DNA of 64,000 nucleotides from Spirosoma sordidisoli (lineage in GTDB: Bacteria > Bacteroidota > Bacteroidia > Cytophagales > Spirosomataceae), in NCBI RefSeq assembly GCF_004138325.1, contig NZ_SBLB01000005.1, positions 558,001 to 622,000 of the forward strand, read 5' to 3'. A model generated the notes under the pieces. That model was not told where the DNA came from, did not search any database, and saw only the letters and a list, made by a program, of their open reading frames with translations. This document shows, in pieces, positions 26,983 through 36,176 of this stretch; the first letter of the stretch is position 1, and each line of letters begins with the position of its first letter. The translations under genes were made by a program, and so were the position numbers.

Positions 26983-28728
26983 TTAGTAGCCCGGGTTCTG
27001 CGGGAACTTCGGACCGGAGGTTGTCAGGTCAATCTGCGACTGCGGGATGGGCCGAAGCAAATGATACTCCCGAAAACCCGGTGTCGGATTGTAGGTAGCC
27101 AGGCGGCTGGCCAGGGTTTTGGTCCGCACCAGGTCCTGCCAGCGGGCGTACTCGGCGTACAGTTCGCGGGTCCGTTCGGTGAGCAGGAAGTCGAGCGTAG
27201 CCTGCGCGGGGGTGATGGCCAGTGCCGTAGCCGCAGCCGCATTCTGGGCGGGGGTGTTGGTGGTTTTGTAGGCCGCCCGTTGCCGCACGGCGTTGATCAT
27301 GGCCGCGGCTTCGGCTGGTTTGTTATCCTTGATGTAAGCCTCTGCCGCCAGCAGGTAGGTATCCGCCAGCCGGAACAGGATGATGGGCCGGTACGACGAT
27401 TCGTTGACCGTAAGCCGGTTGACGGCCGTGTACTTGGTCATGGTCGGGTGCAGATCGGCCGTGTACTGCGAAGGCGAGATGATAACGCCCTTGAAGGCCC
27501 GGCGCTGGGCTTCGGTTACTTCAACACCCGGCATCCAGATGGCTGTATCCCGACCGGCTACCAGCGTACCGCGCGAGGTGGTAACGGGGGTGGTCCGGTT
27601 AAAAATCCAGGCCGACTGAAACGTTTTGAAGTAGCGCGAATCGGTGGTGCGATCGGCAAAAGCGGTGTTCAGCGTATAGTTGGTAGGCCGGAACCGGCGG
27701 AACGGCCGACCGTTGCGGGCGTCGCGGTCCATCACGGCTACCGTGTTGTTGGGCGCTCCCGGAATGCCCGCATTCACGTTGAGGGCGTTGGTATACAGCG
27801 ACACCCAGAAGAAGTTGGCGCGGTTCTCTTTATTGCCGTTCGCAATCTGGGGCGAGTTGTTGAACTGGCTTTCGGCATAGCTGGGGTCCGTATTGCGGTC
27901 AATGACGAACAGCGACTCCTTGCCGTACTCGTTGCCTTCGCGGAACACATCGGCAAAATCCTGCTCCAGCCCGACGTTATAGGTCGCCTGGTTGTCGATC
28001 AGCGTCCGGGCGGTCGTAGCGGCCATCTGGAAGTCGGTCGGCTGAGCGGCTGCCGACCAGCCCCGCTGCAGATACACTTTAGCCAGCAGGTGCAGCGCAG
28101 CCGGTTTGGTAGCGCGCCCTTTCGACTGGTTCGAGGTGTTGGGCAGCTCCTGCGAAGCCTCGGTCAGGTCTTTGATGATGGCGGCATATACGTCGGCAAT
28201 CGGTGCCCGCGAGGCCGAAGTCGTTGGTACGTCGATGAAGTTCAGCGAGAGCGGCACATCACCGAAGTTGCGCACCAGCAGGTAGTAGTAAAACCCGCGC
28301 AGAAACTTGGCTTCGGCCAGCAGGGTGGTTCGGCGGGCCGCGTCGATGTTGGCGCTGGGGCCGAACTTGAGTACCCCGTTCAGGTTGTTGATAGCCTGGT
28401 AGCTGTTGTTCCAGATCGACCCGATCGACCCTTCGGAGGGCAGAATGTTGGTGTACTGGAAGAAGGTTGTATTGCCGTCGCTGGCGCCGAGGATCGACTC
28501 ATCGGTACCCGCGTTTTCGGTATAGGTAAACCCTTCTGACCCCCAGAAGAAACGCGCAATCGAGTAGGACGCCGTAACGCCCCCCTCCAGCCCACCGGCT
28601 GTGGCAAAAAATTCGGGACCTAGTTCTGACCGGAATTCCTGTTCCAGAACGTTCTGACAGCCCGTAGCGAGGAGGGCCGTTAGCGCCAGGCTCAGACTGC
28701 CTATCTTGAGTGATTTATACATAGTCAT
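26983..28728 (-). CDS. RagB/SusD family outer-membrane lipoprotein
   Basis: Surface glycan-binding lipoprotein that forms the lid of the partner SusC channel. The start MTMYKSLKIGSLSLALTALL leads to the lipobox ATGC. About 580 residues with the SusD/RagB fold follow: AEAKFLRGFYYYLLVRNFGDVPL, RATKPAALHLLAKVYLQRGW and the C-terminal LLTERTRELYAEYARWQDLVRT. ATG codons at 28746, 28728 and 28722 are all possible; 28728 is a compromise. It follows SusC by about 40 nt and ends at a terminator. Given the xylan enzymes on both sides, its ligand is probably a xylo- or glucuronoxylo-oligosaccharide (inference). Confidence 0.93.
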   Translation of the reverse strand: MTMYKSLKIGSLSLALTALLATGCQNVLEQEFRSELGPEFFATAGGLEGGVTASYSIARFFWGSEGFTYTENAGTDESILGASDGNTTFFQYTNILPSEGSIGSIWNNSYQAINNLNGVLKFGPSANIDAARRTTLLAEAKFLRGFYYYLLVRNFGDVPLSLNFIDVPTTSASRAPIADVYAAIIKDLTEASQELPNTSNQSKGRATKPAALHLLAKVYLQRGWSAAAQPTDFQMAATTARTLIDNQATYNVGLEQDFADVFREGNEYGKESLFVIDRNTDPSYAESQFNNSPQIANGNKENRANFFWVSLYTNALNVNAGIPGAPNNTVAVMDRDARNGRPFRRFRPTNYTLNTAFADRTTDSRYFKTFQSAWIFNRTTPVTTSRGTLVAGRDTAIWMPGVEVTEAQRRAFKGVIISPSQYTADLHPTMTKYTAVNRLTVNESSYRPIILFRLADTYLLAAEAYIKDNKPAEAAAMINAVRQRAAYKTTNTPAQNAAAATALAITPAQATLDFLLTERTRELYAEYARWQDLVRTKTLASRLATYNPTPGFREYHLLRPIPQSQIDLTTSGPKFPQNPGY

Positions 28729-28767
28729 GGTTGTTGACAACGTCATATACCGGGATTATCGAATAGA

Positions 28768-31700
28768 TTAAAACTTGAGGTTTACGCCAATCAGCAGCTG
28801 GCGCGTCGCCGGCGTGGTCAGTCCAACCGTTATGGCCCGGTTGTTGACGCCGGTGCCGGCCGAAGCGCCCTGGGTGGGTACGGCACCACCCGTGCCGGTT
28901 CCTTCAGGGTCGATACCCAGACCGTTGCTCACGAAGGGCGAGTAAAGCAGGAATGGGTTTCGCGACGAGATATAGACCCGGGCCGAGCCCAGCCCCGCCT
29001 TCTTCAGCAGGCCGGTCGGAAGGGTATAGCCCAGGTTGAGGCTTTGCATCCGCACAAACGAGCCGTCGTAGTACCCCAGCGTAGAGGAGTAGTTGATCCG
29101 GTCGCCGGGCGCGGGTTGCGGAAACGCGTTGGTCGGGTTGGTCGGGGTCCAGTAGTCGAATTTGGGCTGGTTGACCCGGCCGTTGTTCAGGAAGGCGTAG
29201 CCGGTGCCGGTACCGTCAGACTGGAAATAGGTCGCTACCAGGGTGTTGCCGATCCGGGCGTTCATCGTAGCCGTCAGGTCCCAGTTTTTGTAGCTGAACC
29301 GGTTGGTCATACCGCCGATCCAGTTCGGCTGGAACGAGCCGATCACCGACCGGTCGGCATCGGTAATGCGGTTATCGTTGTTGAGGTCTTCGAGCTTGAT
29401 CTGACCCGGTACCGCGCCAAACTGAGCCGCCCGATCGGCCTCGTTGCTTTGCCAGATGCCTATTTTCTTGTAGTCGTAGATGACGTTGATCGGTTGACCC
29501 ACGAACCAGCCGTTGCCGATGTCCTGCGTTTTGGTCGGGTCTTCGAGCGCCAGAATCTCTTCGCGGTTGATGGCGAAGTTCAGGTCGGTGGTCCATTTGA
29601 ACCCGCTGCTGGTGTTGACGTTGACCGAGCTAAGCACCACTTCGATCCCTTTACCCTGGGTTTTGGCCGCGTTGGTCCAGTAGCTGTTGGCGCCGTTGCT
29701 CAGGGGCAGGTTTTTCTGCACCAGCAGGCGGTCGGTGGTTTGCTGATACAGGTCGATCGAACCCGACAGCCGGTTGTTGAACAAACCGAAGTCGACCCCT
29801 ACGTTGACGTTGCTGGTCGATTCCCACTGCAGGTCCTGGTTGCCCAGCGAGCTGACGAAGTAGCCCAGCACGTTGTTGCTGCCGAAGTTGTAGCGGTTGG
29901 TCGACAGGCTGCCCCGGGTGGCGCCCGACGGAATGCCCTGGTTACCCGTAATACCGTACCCGGCCCGCAGTTTCAGCAGCGAGATGAGGGTATTGCTTTT
30001 CAGGAACTCTTCGTTGCTGATGTTCCAGCCCACCGCAAAAGCCGGGTAGTTGAGCCAGGTGCCCTGCGGAAAGACCGACGACCCATCGCGACGGAACGTA
30101 GCCGTAAGCAGATAGCGATCGGAGTAGACGTAGTTGACCCGGGCCATGATCGATACCAGTCCGCTTCGGTTGAAGCTGTTGTTACCCCCCGCCGGCACTA
30201 CGGGCGTGCCGCTGGCCAGGTTCAGGTTGTAATACTGGATATAATCGGCAGGCAGACCCGTTGCTTCGACCCGGTTCGTGAAACCACGGTCCTGCTGAAC
30301 GCCGTACAGACCGGTAAACGTAAGGTGGTGTTTCTCGGCAAAGACTTTATCGTAGGTAACGATGTTGTCGACCGTGTAGCGGTACGATTCGCCGTTCTGT
30401 ACGGCTGCGCTGTTCTGCGTGGGCAGAGTAGAGCCCGGGTTGATGATGGTGTTGGGGCCGATGTACTGGCCGAAGTTTTCCTGGCGGAAGTCGAGCCCGA
30501 CGTTGAGCCGGTACTTCAGGCCGTCGATGATCTGCACCTCGCCGTAAAGGCTGTTGAAGGTCGTGATCCGCCGGCGACGCTGTACAATGGCGTTCTGGTC
30601 TTCGAGCGTAATCGGGTTCATACTCGACAGCTCGTCGATGGTGCCCCGCAGTGGCCGCAGGTTAGGCGTGCCGTCGGCGTTGTAGGGCGATGTCAGGGGG
30701 CTGAGTCGCAGGGTATTGTAGATGGGGTTGATGCCCTCGCCCCGCGTATAGTTCAGGTTGCTGAGGTTGGTCAGGCCCACTTTTACGCGGCTGCCCAGCT
30801 TGGTATCGATCGAGGTGCGCAGCGAAAACCGTTCGAACGACTGCCCCGTAATCACACCGGTTTCTTTGAAATAGCCACCCGAGAAGCCGTACTGGGTGTT
30901 TTCGGTGCCGCCCGACAGGCTCAGCTCGTTGCTGGTCACGAAGCCTTTCTTGTAAAGCAGATCCTGCCAGTTGGTCGAGGTTCCGGCGGCCACACCGGCC
31001 AGTTCGTCGGGTGAGTAGCCCGCGCTGTACTGCGCCAGGTCGCGCATGGCCTTGAACTCCTGTCCGTTGAGCAGGTCATACTGGCCCAGAATGGTGTTCT
31101 GCCCGGCATAGGCGTTGTAGCTGATAACCGGTTTGCCGATCTTACCCCGTTTCGTGGTGATGATCAGCACCCCGTTCGAACCCCGCGACCCGTAGATGGC
31201 CGTTGCCGACGCATCTTTCAGGATATCCATGGTCGCGATATCGTCGGTGTTGAGGTCGTTCAGGCTACCGCCGTAGGGAACGCCGTCTACCACGATCAGG
31301 GCGTCGTTCGAGCCACTCAGCGAGCGGTTTCCCCGAATGCGGAGCTGGGCACCGGCGCCGGGGGCCGTACCGGTACGGGCCAGGTCAACCCCGGCGGCCC
31401 GGCCTGCCAGCGCCTGTAATACGTTGGCTGCGGGTACTTCCTTGAGGGCTCTGGAATCGAGCGATACAACCGAACCCGTCAGGTCAGACCGTTTCTGGGT
31501 ACCGTAGCCGACGACTACTACCTCGTTGAGCTGGTTGTCTGACGGGGCCATCTGTACCCGCAGATCGGCCGTACTGTTGGAAACCGTCACCTCTTTGCTT
31601 TCGTAACCGACCAGCGACAGCACCAGGGTATTGCCGGGAGCGGCTGCCAGCGAGAACCGGCCCTCAGCGTCGGCCGATGTACCGCGCTGGGTGTTTTTGA

Positions 31701-31896
31701 TGACGATACTGACGCCGGGTAAGGGCTGACTGTTCTCGTCCAGCACCACGCCTTTCACCTGGGCTGTCTGAGCCATAACGATCGACCCGAGGCTGCTCAG
31801 GGTAAGCAGGCTAACCGACAGTGTCGGTCGAACAGCGTGTCGCAGCAGGAGAGCCAGCGACAGCGCCGTTGAGTTTAGTAATCGTGGAAATAACAT
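28768..31896 (-). CDS. SusC/RagA TonB-linked outer-membrane channel
   Basis: TonB-dependent importer of oligosaccharides across the outer membrane. Of 1042 residues, the first 42 or so form a long signal peptide ending VMAQ. A carboxypeptidase-like beta domain follows (VKGVVLDENSQPLPGVSIVI), then the plug with VVVGYGTQKRSDLTGSV, the RIRGNRSLSGSNDALIVVDG segment and the ATAIYGSRGSNGVLIITTKRG motif typical of SusC. The remainder is the 22-strand barrel. It starts the minus-strand SusCD transcript, divergent from the LacI-family gene. Candidate LacI operators lie in the shared upstream region. Confidence 0.95.
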   Translation of the reverse strand: MLFPRLLNSTALSLALLLRHAVRPTLSVSLLTLSSLGSIVMAQTAQVKGVVLDENSQPLPGVSIVIKNTQRGTSADAEGRFSLAAAPGNTLVLSLVGYESKEVTVSNSTADLRVQMAPSDNQLNEVVVVGYGTQKRSDLTGSVVSLDSRALKEVPAANVLQALAGRAAGVDLARTGTAPGAGAQLRIRGNRSLSGSNDALIVVDGVPYGGSLNDLNTDDIATMDILKDASATAIYGSRGSNGVLIITTKRGKIGKPVISYNAYAGQNTILGQYDLLNGQEFKAMRDLAQYSAGYSPDELAGVAAGTSTNWQDLLYKKGFVTSNELSLSGGTENTQYGFSGGYFKETGVITGQSFERFSLRTSIDTKLGSRVKVGLTNLSNLNYTRGEGINPIYNTLRLSPLTSPYNADGTPNLRPLRGTIDELSSMNPITLEDQNAIVQRRRRITTFNSLYGEVQIIDGLKYRLNVGLDFRQENFGQYIGPNTIINPGSTLPTQNSAAVQNGESYRYTVDNIVTYDKVFAEKHHLTFTGLYGVQQDRGFTNRVEATGLPADYIQYYNLNLASGTPVVPAGGNNSFNRSGLVSIMARVNYVYSDRYLLTATFRRDGSSVFPQGTWLNYPAFAVGWNISNEEFLKSNTLISLLKLRAGYGITGNQGIPSGATRGSLSTNRYNFGSNNVLGYFVSSLGNQDLQWESTSNVNVGVDFGLFNNRLSGSIDLYQQTTDRLLVQKNLPLSNGANSYWTNAAKTQGKGIEVVLSSVNVNTSSGFKWTTDLNFAINREEILALEDPTKTQDIGNGWFVGQPINVIYDYKKIGIWQSNEADRAAQFGAVPGQIKLEDLNNDNRITDADRSVIGSFQPNWIGGMTNRFSYKNWDLTATMNARIGNTLVATYFQSDGTGTGYAFLNNGRVNQPKFDYWTPTNPTNAFPQPAPGDRINYSSTLGYYDGSFVRMQSLNLGYTLPTGLLKKAGLGSARVYISSRNPFLLYSPFVSNGLGIDPEGTGTGGAVPTQGASAGTGVNNRAITVGLTTPATRQLLIGVNLKF

Positions 31897-32095
31897 AAAG
31901 TGTACAAAGAGTTTAAATAAGTTGACAAATCCCTGATGGTGAAGCGGCTGACTGTTAAAACCTAAAGAGTTGGTACTTTAACAAGCAATCTCTTGTAAAT
32001 CAGGAATTTAAAAAATTGATATAAGTAGCAGACAACCTATGCTATAGAAGACATAGGTGTTTTGGCTATAAAATTCCTGTTATTTTTCTAGTAAA

Positions 32096-32107
32096 GCAAT
32101 CGGTTGC
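32096..32107. promoter_or_regulatory. Candidate LacI-family operator, SusC side
   Basis: GCAATCGGTTGC has GCAA/TTGC arms and a CG centre. On the minus strand it contains CAACCGATTG, identical to the core of the sites at 26734 and 32269. It lies 200 nt before the SusC start. Confidence 0.55.
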
Positions 32108-32268
32108 ATAAAAATTTTTTATGAGAAAAATCTTATTAGGGAAAACCCTAGTGCCAGTAAATAATCTAATTTTATCCTTCTTTTGGGTAGGTATTGGTCA
32201 ATAATTACAGCGCGTTACTGATAGTTTATGCATATTTATGCCGCGAATGACGGAAACGGCTCGCTTTA

Positions 32269-32283
32269 TTCAACCGATTGCAA
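32269..32283. promoter_or_regulatory. Candidate LacI-family operator, regulator side
   Basis: TTCAACCGATTGCAA shares its first 12 bases with the site before the RraA operon. It ends 60 nt before the ATG of the LacI-family gene, a position suited to autoregulation. Confidence 0.55.
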
Positions 32284-32342
32284 ATGTAGTTTACAGGATT
32301 AAGCCGTATTTTGCCTTACCACCACCGGTAAGGAAGTTTAGC

Positions 32343-33380
32343 ATGGAGAAAGATGTAACGATCTATGACATAGCCAGACTGCTGCAGTTATCACCAGCTA
32401 CAGTGAGTCGGGCGCTGAATGATCACCCCGCTATCAATAGCAATACCAAACATATGATCGCCAGCAAGGCGAAGGAGATGGGTTACCGCTCCAATATGTT
32501 TGCCAGTAATTTGAGACGCCAGCGTACCAGCACGATCGGCGTAATTGTGCCCCGGCTCGATAGCTACTTCATGTCGACGGTGCTGGCCGGTATGGAGAAA
32601 GTAGCCAACGACGCCAACTACAACCTGATCATCAGCCAGTCGCTGGAGTCGGTCAAGAAAGAAGTCGCCAACGCCAAAACGATGTTCGACAGCCGGGTCG
32701 ACGGGCTGCTCGTGTCGCTGGCGGCCGACACCGAAAACCTCGATCACTTCAATACTTTTTTTCAGAAAGGCATCCCCATGATCCTGTTCGACCGGATCAT
32801 GCCCCAGAAAAACTGCACCAACATCGTGATCGACAACGTAAAGGCGGGTTACGATGCAACGAGTCACCTCATCGAGCAGGGCTGCCGCCGGATTATGCAC
32901 ATGACCGGCAACATAAAACGGAACGTATATGAAGACCGGCTCAAAGGCTATAAGCTCGCTCTGATGGATCACGGGCTAACCGTCGACGATGCGCTGGTGC
33001 AGCTAACCAACCTGACCCGGCAGGATGGCCTGCAGATGGCCGATCATATCAAACATATGGCATCGCCACCCGACGGGCTTTTTGTGGCCAATGATTTTTG
33101 CGCCGTAAGCTGCATGGGCGCCCTGAAAGCCAACGGATTTTCGATTCCCGGCGATATCGCCGTGGTTGGTTTCAATAACGACCCGGTCTCGCAGGTGATC
33201 GAGCCCAACCTGACAACGGTACATTATCCCGGTCAGGAAATGGGCGAAATAGCGGCCCAAAGCCTGATCAATCACCTGAACGGGCTGCTGCGCATCAATA
33301 CAACCAACACGATCCTGCTTAATTACGAGCTTGTGGTCCGGGCCTCGTCGCTACGTACTCCGCCGGCCGAATCGCGCTGA
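32343..33380 (+). CDS. LacI-family transcriptional regulator
   Basis: The 345-residue protein begins with the LacI helix-turn-helix (VTIYDIARLLQLSPATVSRA) and hinge region. A periplasmic-binding-protein-like effector domain follows, with TIGVIVPRLDSYFMSTVLAG, DGLLVSLA, and GDIAVVGFNNDPVSQVIEP near the end. The ATG at 32343 gives the standard start one turn before the HTH; an in-frame ATG 105 nt upstream adds unrelated residues and would include a putative operator. It is divergent from SusCD and followed by GH43 after 36 nt. It is the natural candidate to sense xylan- or glucuronate-derived sugar and control the locus through the three CAACCGATTG sites (inference). Confidence 0.92.
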   Translation: MEKDVTIYDIARLLQLSPATVSRALNDHPAINSNTKHMIASKAKEMGYRSNMFASNLRRQRTSTIGVIVPRLDSYFMSTVLAGMEKVANDANYNLIISQSLESVKKEVANAKTMFDSRVDGLLVSLAADTENLDHFNTFFQKGIPMILFDRIMPQKNCTNIVIDNVKAGYDATSHLIEQGCRRIMHMTGNIKRNVYEDRLKGYKLALMDHGLTVDDALVQLTNLTRQDGLQMADHIKHMASPPDGLFVANDFCAVSCMGALKANGFSIPGDIAVVGFNNDPVSQVIEPNLTTVHYPGQEMGEIAAQSLINHLNGLLRINTTNTILLNYELVVRASSLRTPPAESR

Positions 33381-33389
33381 TCGCTTTTT

Positions 33390-33402
33390 GTTTACTGTAA
33401 AC
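33390..33402. promoter_or_regulatory. Perfect palindrome between LacI gene and GH43
   Basis: GTTTACTGTAAAC is a perfect 6+1+6 inverted repeat in the 36-nt gap, 15 nt before the GH43 start. It may be an operator or a weak hairpin. It does not match the CAACCGATTG sites. Confidence 0.4.
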
Positions 33403-33416
33403 CCTATTAGTCTGAT

Positions 33417-34484
33417 ATGCGTACCAAAAATCTCGTCCAATCCCTAGTCATGAATCGGTCACTCTTGGTGGCCGCGCTGGTAGCGGCCTGTGCCAGTGCC
33501 GGGGTCTGCCAGTCGGCCAGCGCGCCGAAGCCGCTGGTTAGCCATATTTTCACCGCCGATCCTTCGGCCCACGTCTTCAACGGGAAGATCTATATCTACC
33601 CCTCGCACGATATCGAAGCCAACGTAGCCGAAGACGACGAAGGCGGACACTTCAACATGCGCGACTACCACATTTTGTCAATGGATAAAATTGGTGGCAA
33701 GGTGACCGATCATGGCGTAGCCCTCGATCTGAAAGATATTCCCTGGGCGGGGCGGCAGCTTTGGGCACCCGATGCAGCCTATAAAAACGGGACGTATTAC
33801 CTCTACTTCCCGGTTAAGGACAAGCAGGATGTGTTTCGGATTGGCGTAGCTACCAGCAAGTCGCCGACGGGTCCGTTCAAAGCCGAGCCGCAGCCGATGG
33901 CGGGTACCTACAGTATTGATCCGGCGGTGTTTACCGATACCGACGGCACTTCCTACATGTACCTGGGTGGTATCTGGGGCGGGCAGCTGCAACGGTGGCA
34001 TACGGGCAAGTACGAGGCCAACGGCTCCAAAACCGATCTGAAGAAAGATAACGAACCGGCGCTGAGCGCTAAGGTTGCCCGACTGAGTAAAAACATGCTT
34101 ACGCTGGATGAGCCCCTCAAAGATGTGCAGATTCTGGACCAGAACGGGAAGCCGCTACTCGGTGGTGATCACGACCGCCGGTTCTTTGAAGGAGGCTGGA
34201 TGCATAAGTACAAAAACAAATACTACTTCTCGTACTCGACCGGCGATACCCATTTGCTGGCCTATGCCACGGGCGATACGCCCTACGGTCCGTTCACGTA
34301 CCAGGGCGTTATCATGAAGCCCGTAACCGGCTGGACAACCCACCACTCCATTGTGGAGTTCAACGGCAAATGGTACATCTTCTACCACGATGTCGAACTG
34401 TCGGGTAAAACGCACCTGCGCAATGTGAAAGTCCGGGAGCTGCCCCGCCGGGCCGATGGGTCGATCGAGACCATCACGCCCTAG
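33417..34484 (+). CDS. Glycoside hydrolase family 43 (xylosidase/arabinofuranosidase type)
   Basis: Five-bladed beta-propeller hydrolase that removes xylose or arabinose from xylan-derived chains. The 355-residue protein carries a signal peptide (hydrophobic LLVAALVAACASAG). The three catalytic carboxylates can be placed: base Asp in TADPSAHVFNGKIYIYPSHD, the pKa-tuning Asp in YSIDPAVFTD, and the acid Glu in RRFFEGGWMHKY. A second in-frame ATG at 33450 gives a shorter signal peptide and is also plausible. It is downstream of and in line with the LacI-family gene and ends at a terminator. Specificity for xylose versus arabinose cannot be read from the sequence by eye. Confidence 0.92.
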   Translation: MRTKNLVQSLVMNRSLLVAALVAACASAGVCQSASAPKPLVSHIFTADPSAHVFNGKIYIYPSHDIEANVAEDDEGGHFNMRDYHILSMDKIGGKVTDHGVALDLKDIPWAGRQLWAPDAAYKNGTYYLYFPVKDKQDVFRIGVATSKSPTGPFKAEPQPMAGTYSIDPAVFTDTDGTSYMYLGGIWGGQLQRWHTGKYEANGSKTDLKKDNEPALSAKVARLSKNMLTLDEPLKDVQILDQNGKPLLGGDHDRRFFEGGWMHKYKNKYYFSYSTGDTHLLAYATGDTPYGPFTYQGVIMKPVTGWTTHHSIVEFNGKWYIFYHDVELSGKTHLRNVKVRELPRRADGSIETITP

Positions 34485-34541
34485 ATGAAGTCATAGTTCA
34501 GACCCGGAGCGGGGGGAGTAGCCCCGCCGGTTTGTCTTGAG

Positions 34542-34586
34542 ATACCCCGAACTGCCCGTTTGCCTAGCGCGGTTCGGGGTATTTTA
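34542..34586. terminator. Bidirectional terminator between GH43 and histidine kinase
   Basis: ATACCCCGAAC (34542-34552) pairs exactly with GTTCGGGGTAT (34572-34582) and is followed by a short T-run. It lies between two convergent genes and overlaps the last codons of the kinase. Confidence 0.65.
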
Positions 34587-36176
34587 TGTTACCTGTACCT
34601 GTGGTGTTTGTCGGGTGTGCTCGTTACCGGCGCGGTTCGTTCTGTTCTGGAGGGATTGAGCCGCGGGCAGATTGATTTTGACCAGGGTACCTGCCCCCGG
34701 TTCGCTGTAGACGATCATTTGACCCTGGTTGCGCTCGGTCAGTTCTTTCGACAGGCGCAGACCCAGCCCCGTACCGCGCTCACCCGCGGTACCTGTCGAC
34801 GAGGGAGCATTGGCAAACATGGTGGCCAACTGATCCATCGACATTCCCTGCCCCGTATCCTGAACACAAATCCAGCAGCGCTCGCCTTCCCGGTAGCTGC
34901 TTAGGGTTACGATGCCCGACGGTTTAGAAAATTTGATGGCGTTATCAACCAGGTTGCGCAGAATGACCCGCAGCTGAAGCTCGTCGGCCCAGACCTGGTT
35001 TTGAATAGGTACATTGACTTGAAAGGCAACTTGCTTACTTGCGGCCATTTCCTGCAATAGGCCCAGTACTTCGTTGACCACCTCGCGTATCGGATGGGGG
35101 GCTGGCCGTGATCTGAGTTCGTTCATCTGACCGAGCGACCAGTACAGCAGATTATCCAGGTTGCCGTAGAGCCGGTCAACGTGTTGGGATAGCCGGGCCT
35201 GTAAGGCCATAAACTGAACCCGGCTCAGGTTCTGTTGCTGCATCATCATCAGCATACTTTTCAACGAAGCGATGGGACTTCGGAGCTCATGACTTATGAT
35301 GGAAAACAGCCGGTCTTTCACCTGGTTGGACTGATTTAACTCGGTAGTTCGCTTGGCTACCTGTTGCTCAAGCCAGGCGTTCTGCTGTTCAAGTATGGCT
35401 CGCTTCTCGTCGGAGAGCGTAACCAGCTCGCCCTGGGCCAGATGAAGCAGCCGGCCTGTATGATAGTTATGGCGGGCCAGCAGGAAAAGCAACACGAAAA
35501 AGCCACCGAACCGATTCGCGAGCATCAGGCTGAGCGGAAGCGGGGCGAAAATCGTAAATGACGGCTGCTGGCTCAACTTGAGTACAACCAGGGTAGAGCC
35601 CATGCTGGCGCCTAATAACGCCAGCGCCACCAGATAGCCGCTGTAATCGCGCTGGTTGCGGCCAGCCAGAAACGCCATAACGAACGAGTCGACGAGAATA
35701 ACGGACGAAATGCCTTTACACAATGAACTGAGCCACTGTTGCTTTGTCCAGACTGCCAGCAGACCAACAAGAGTACCGACTATCCCAATGGCTGTCAGGC
35801 GTTTGAGTCGCCGAATTTTACTCCGGTTCAGCAGGTAGTATACAGTACCGGCCAGCCCTATGATCATCATCTTCTCGAAGACAACAAGCAGCACCGCGTA
35901 CAGCTCCTGATCGAACAGGTCGGGCCGGAGGAGTTGATACCAGGATAAGGTAAAAAAGCCAACCGAAGCCGTACTCGCCACGTTGAACCATTGGTAAAGA
36001 AGATCGTGGCGGTAGAGAAAACTATAGAACAGAAATAACAGAAAAAGTGTACAGGCGACTCCTGTACTGAAGGCATGAGCTGCGTTGGCTAAAACATCGA
36101 TCGGAAAACCCTGCTCTGCAGGGTTGGTGAGAGCAAGTGGTCCAAGATGATCGGATAGGCATGAAGAGGTGAACAT
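34584..36176 (-). CDS. Membrane sensor histidine kinase (orphan)
   Basis: The 530-residue protein has about seven hydrophobic segments in its first 235 residues (from STGVACTLFLLFLFYSFLY to FGGFFVLLFLLARH), a coiled-coil linker (DEKRAILEQQNAWLEQQVAKR), a HisKA domain with the phospho-acceptor motif SIISHELRSPIASLK, and a HATPase domain with NLVDNAIKFS, DTGQGM and GTGLGLRLSKEL. The 7TM input resembles 7TMR sensor kinases but lacks a recognisable extracellular domain. No response regulator is adjacent; its partner must be encoded elsewhere. It ends at a shared terminator with GH43, and nothing ties it to the xylan locus except position. Confidence 0.9.
   Translation of the reverse strand: MFTSSCLSDHLGPLALTNPAEQGFPIDVLANAAHAFSTGVACTLFLLFLFYSFLYRHDLLYQWFNVASTASVGFFTLSWYQLLRPDLFDQELYAVLLVVFEKMMIIGLAGTVYYLLNRSKIRRLKRLTAIGIVGTLVGLLAVWTKQQWLSSLCKGISSVILVDSFVMAFLAGRNQRDYSGYLVALALLGASMGSTLVVLKLSQQPSFTIFAPLPLSLMLANRFGGFFVLLFLLARHNYHTGRLLHLAQGELVTLSDEKRAILEQQNAWLEQQVAKRTTELNQSNQVKDRLFSIISHELRSPIASLKSMLMMMQQQNLSRVQFMALQARLSQHVDRLYGNLDNLLYWSLGQMNELRSRPAPHPIREVVNEVLGLLQEMAASKQVAFQVNVPIQNQVWADELQLRVILRNLVDNAIKFSKPSGIVTLSSYREGERCWICVQDTGQGMSMDQLATMFANAPSSTGTAGERGTGLGLRLSKELTERNQGQMIVYSEPGAGTLVKINLPAAQSLQNRTNRAGNEHTRQTPQVQVT

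Larger units (their letters stand above)
31897..32342. promoter_or_regulatory. Divergent regulatory region, SusC / LacI-family gene
   Basis: This gap of about 450 nt is strongly A/T-rich compared with the genes around it and contains no convincing coding sequence. An open frame runs from 32238 into the LacI gene, but its extra 35 codons show no family resemblance. Two copies of the 10-mer CAACCGATTG (one inverted) lie 174 nt apart and may bracket both promoters. I did not find an exact TAnnTTTG box for either gene. Confidence 0.6.

Noticed and set aside
27061-28539. Open frame of 492 codons opposite SusD
   Set aside because: Shadow of a firmly identified SusD gene on the other strand.
29044-31014. 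Open frame of 656 codons on the plus strand, opposite SusC
   Set aside because: Same reason: it mirrors SusC codons; no start context, signal or domain.
32238-32342. N-terminal extension of the LacI-family protein
   Set aside because: Thirty-five codons with no family match, containing a probable operator. The ATG at 32343 gives the normal LacI start.
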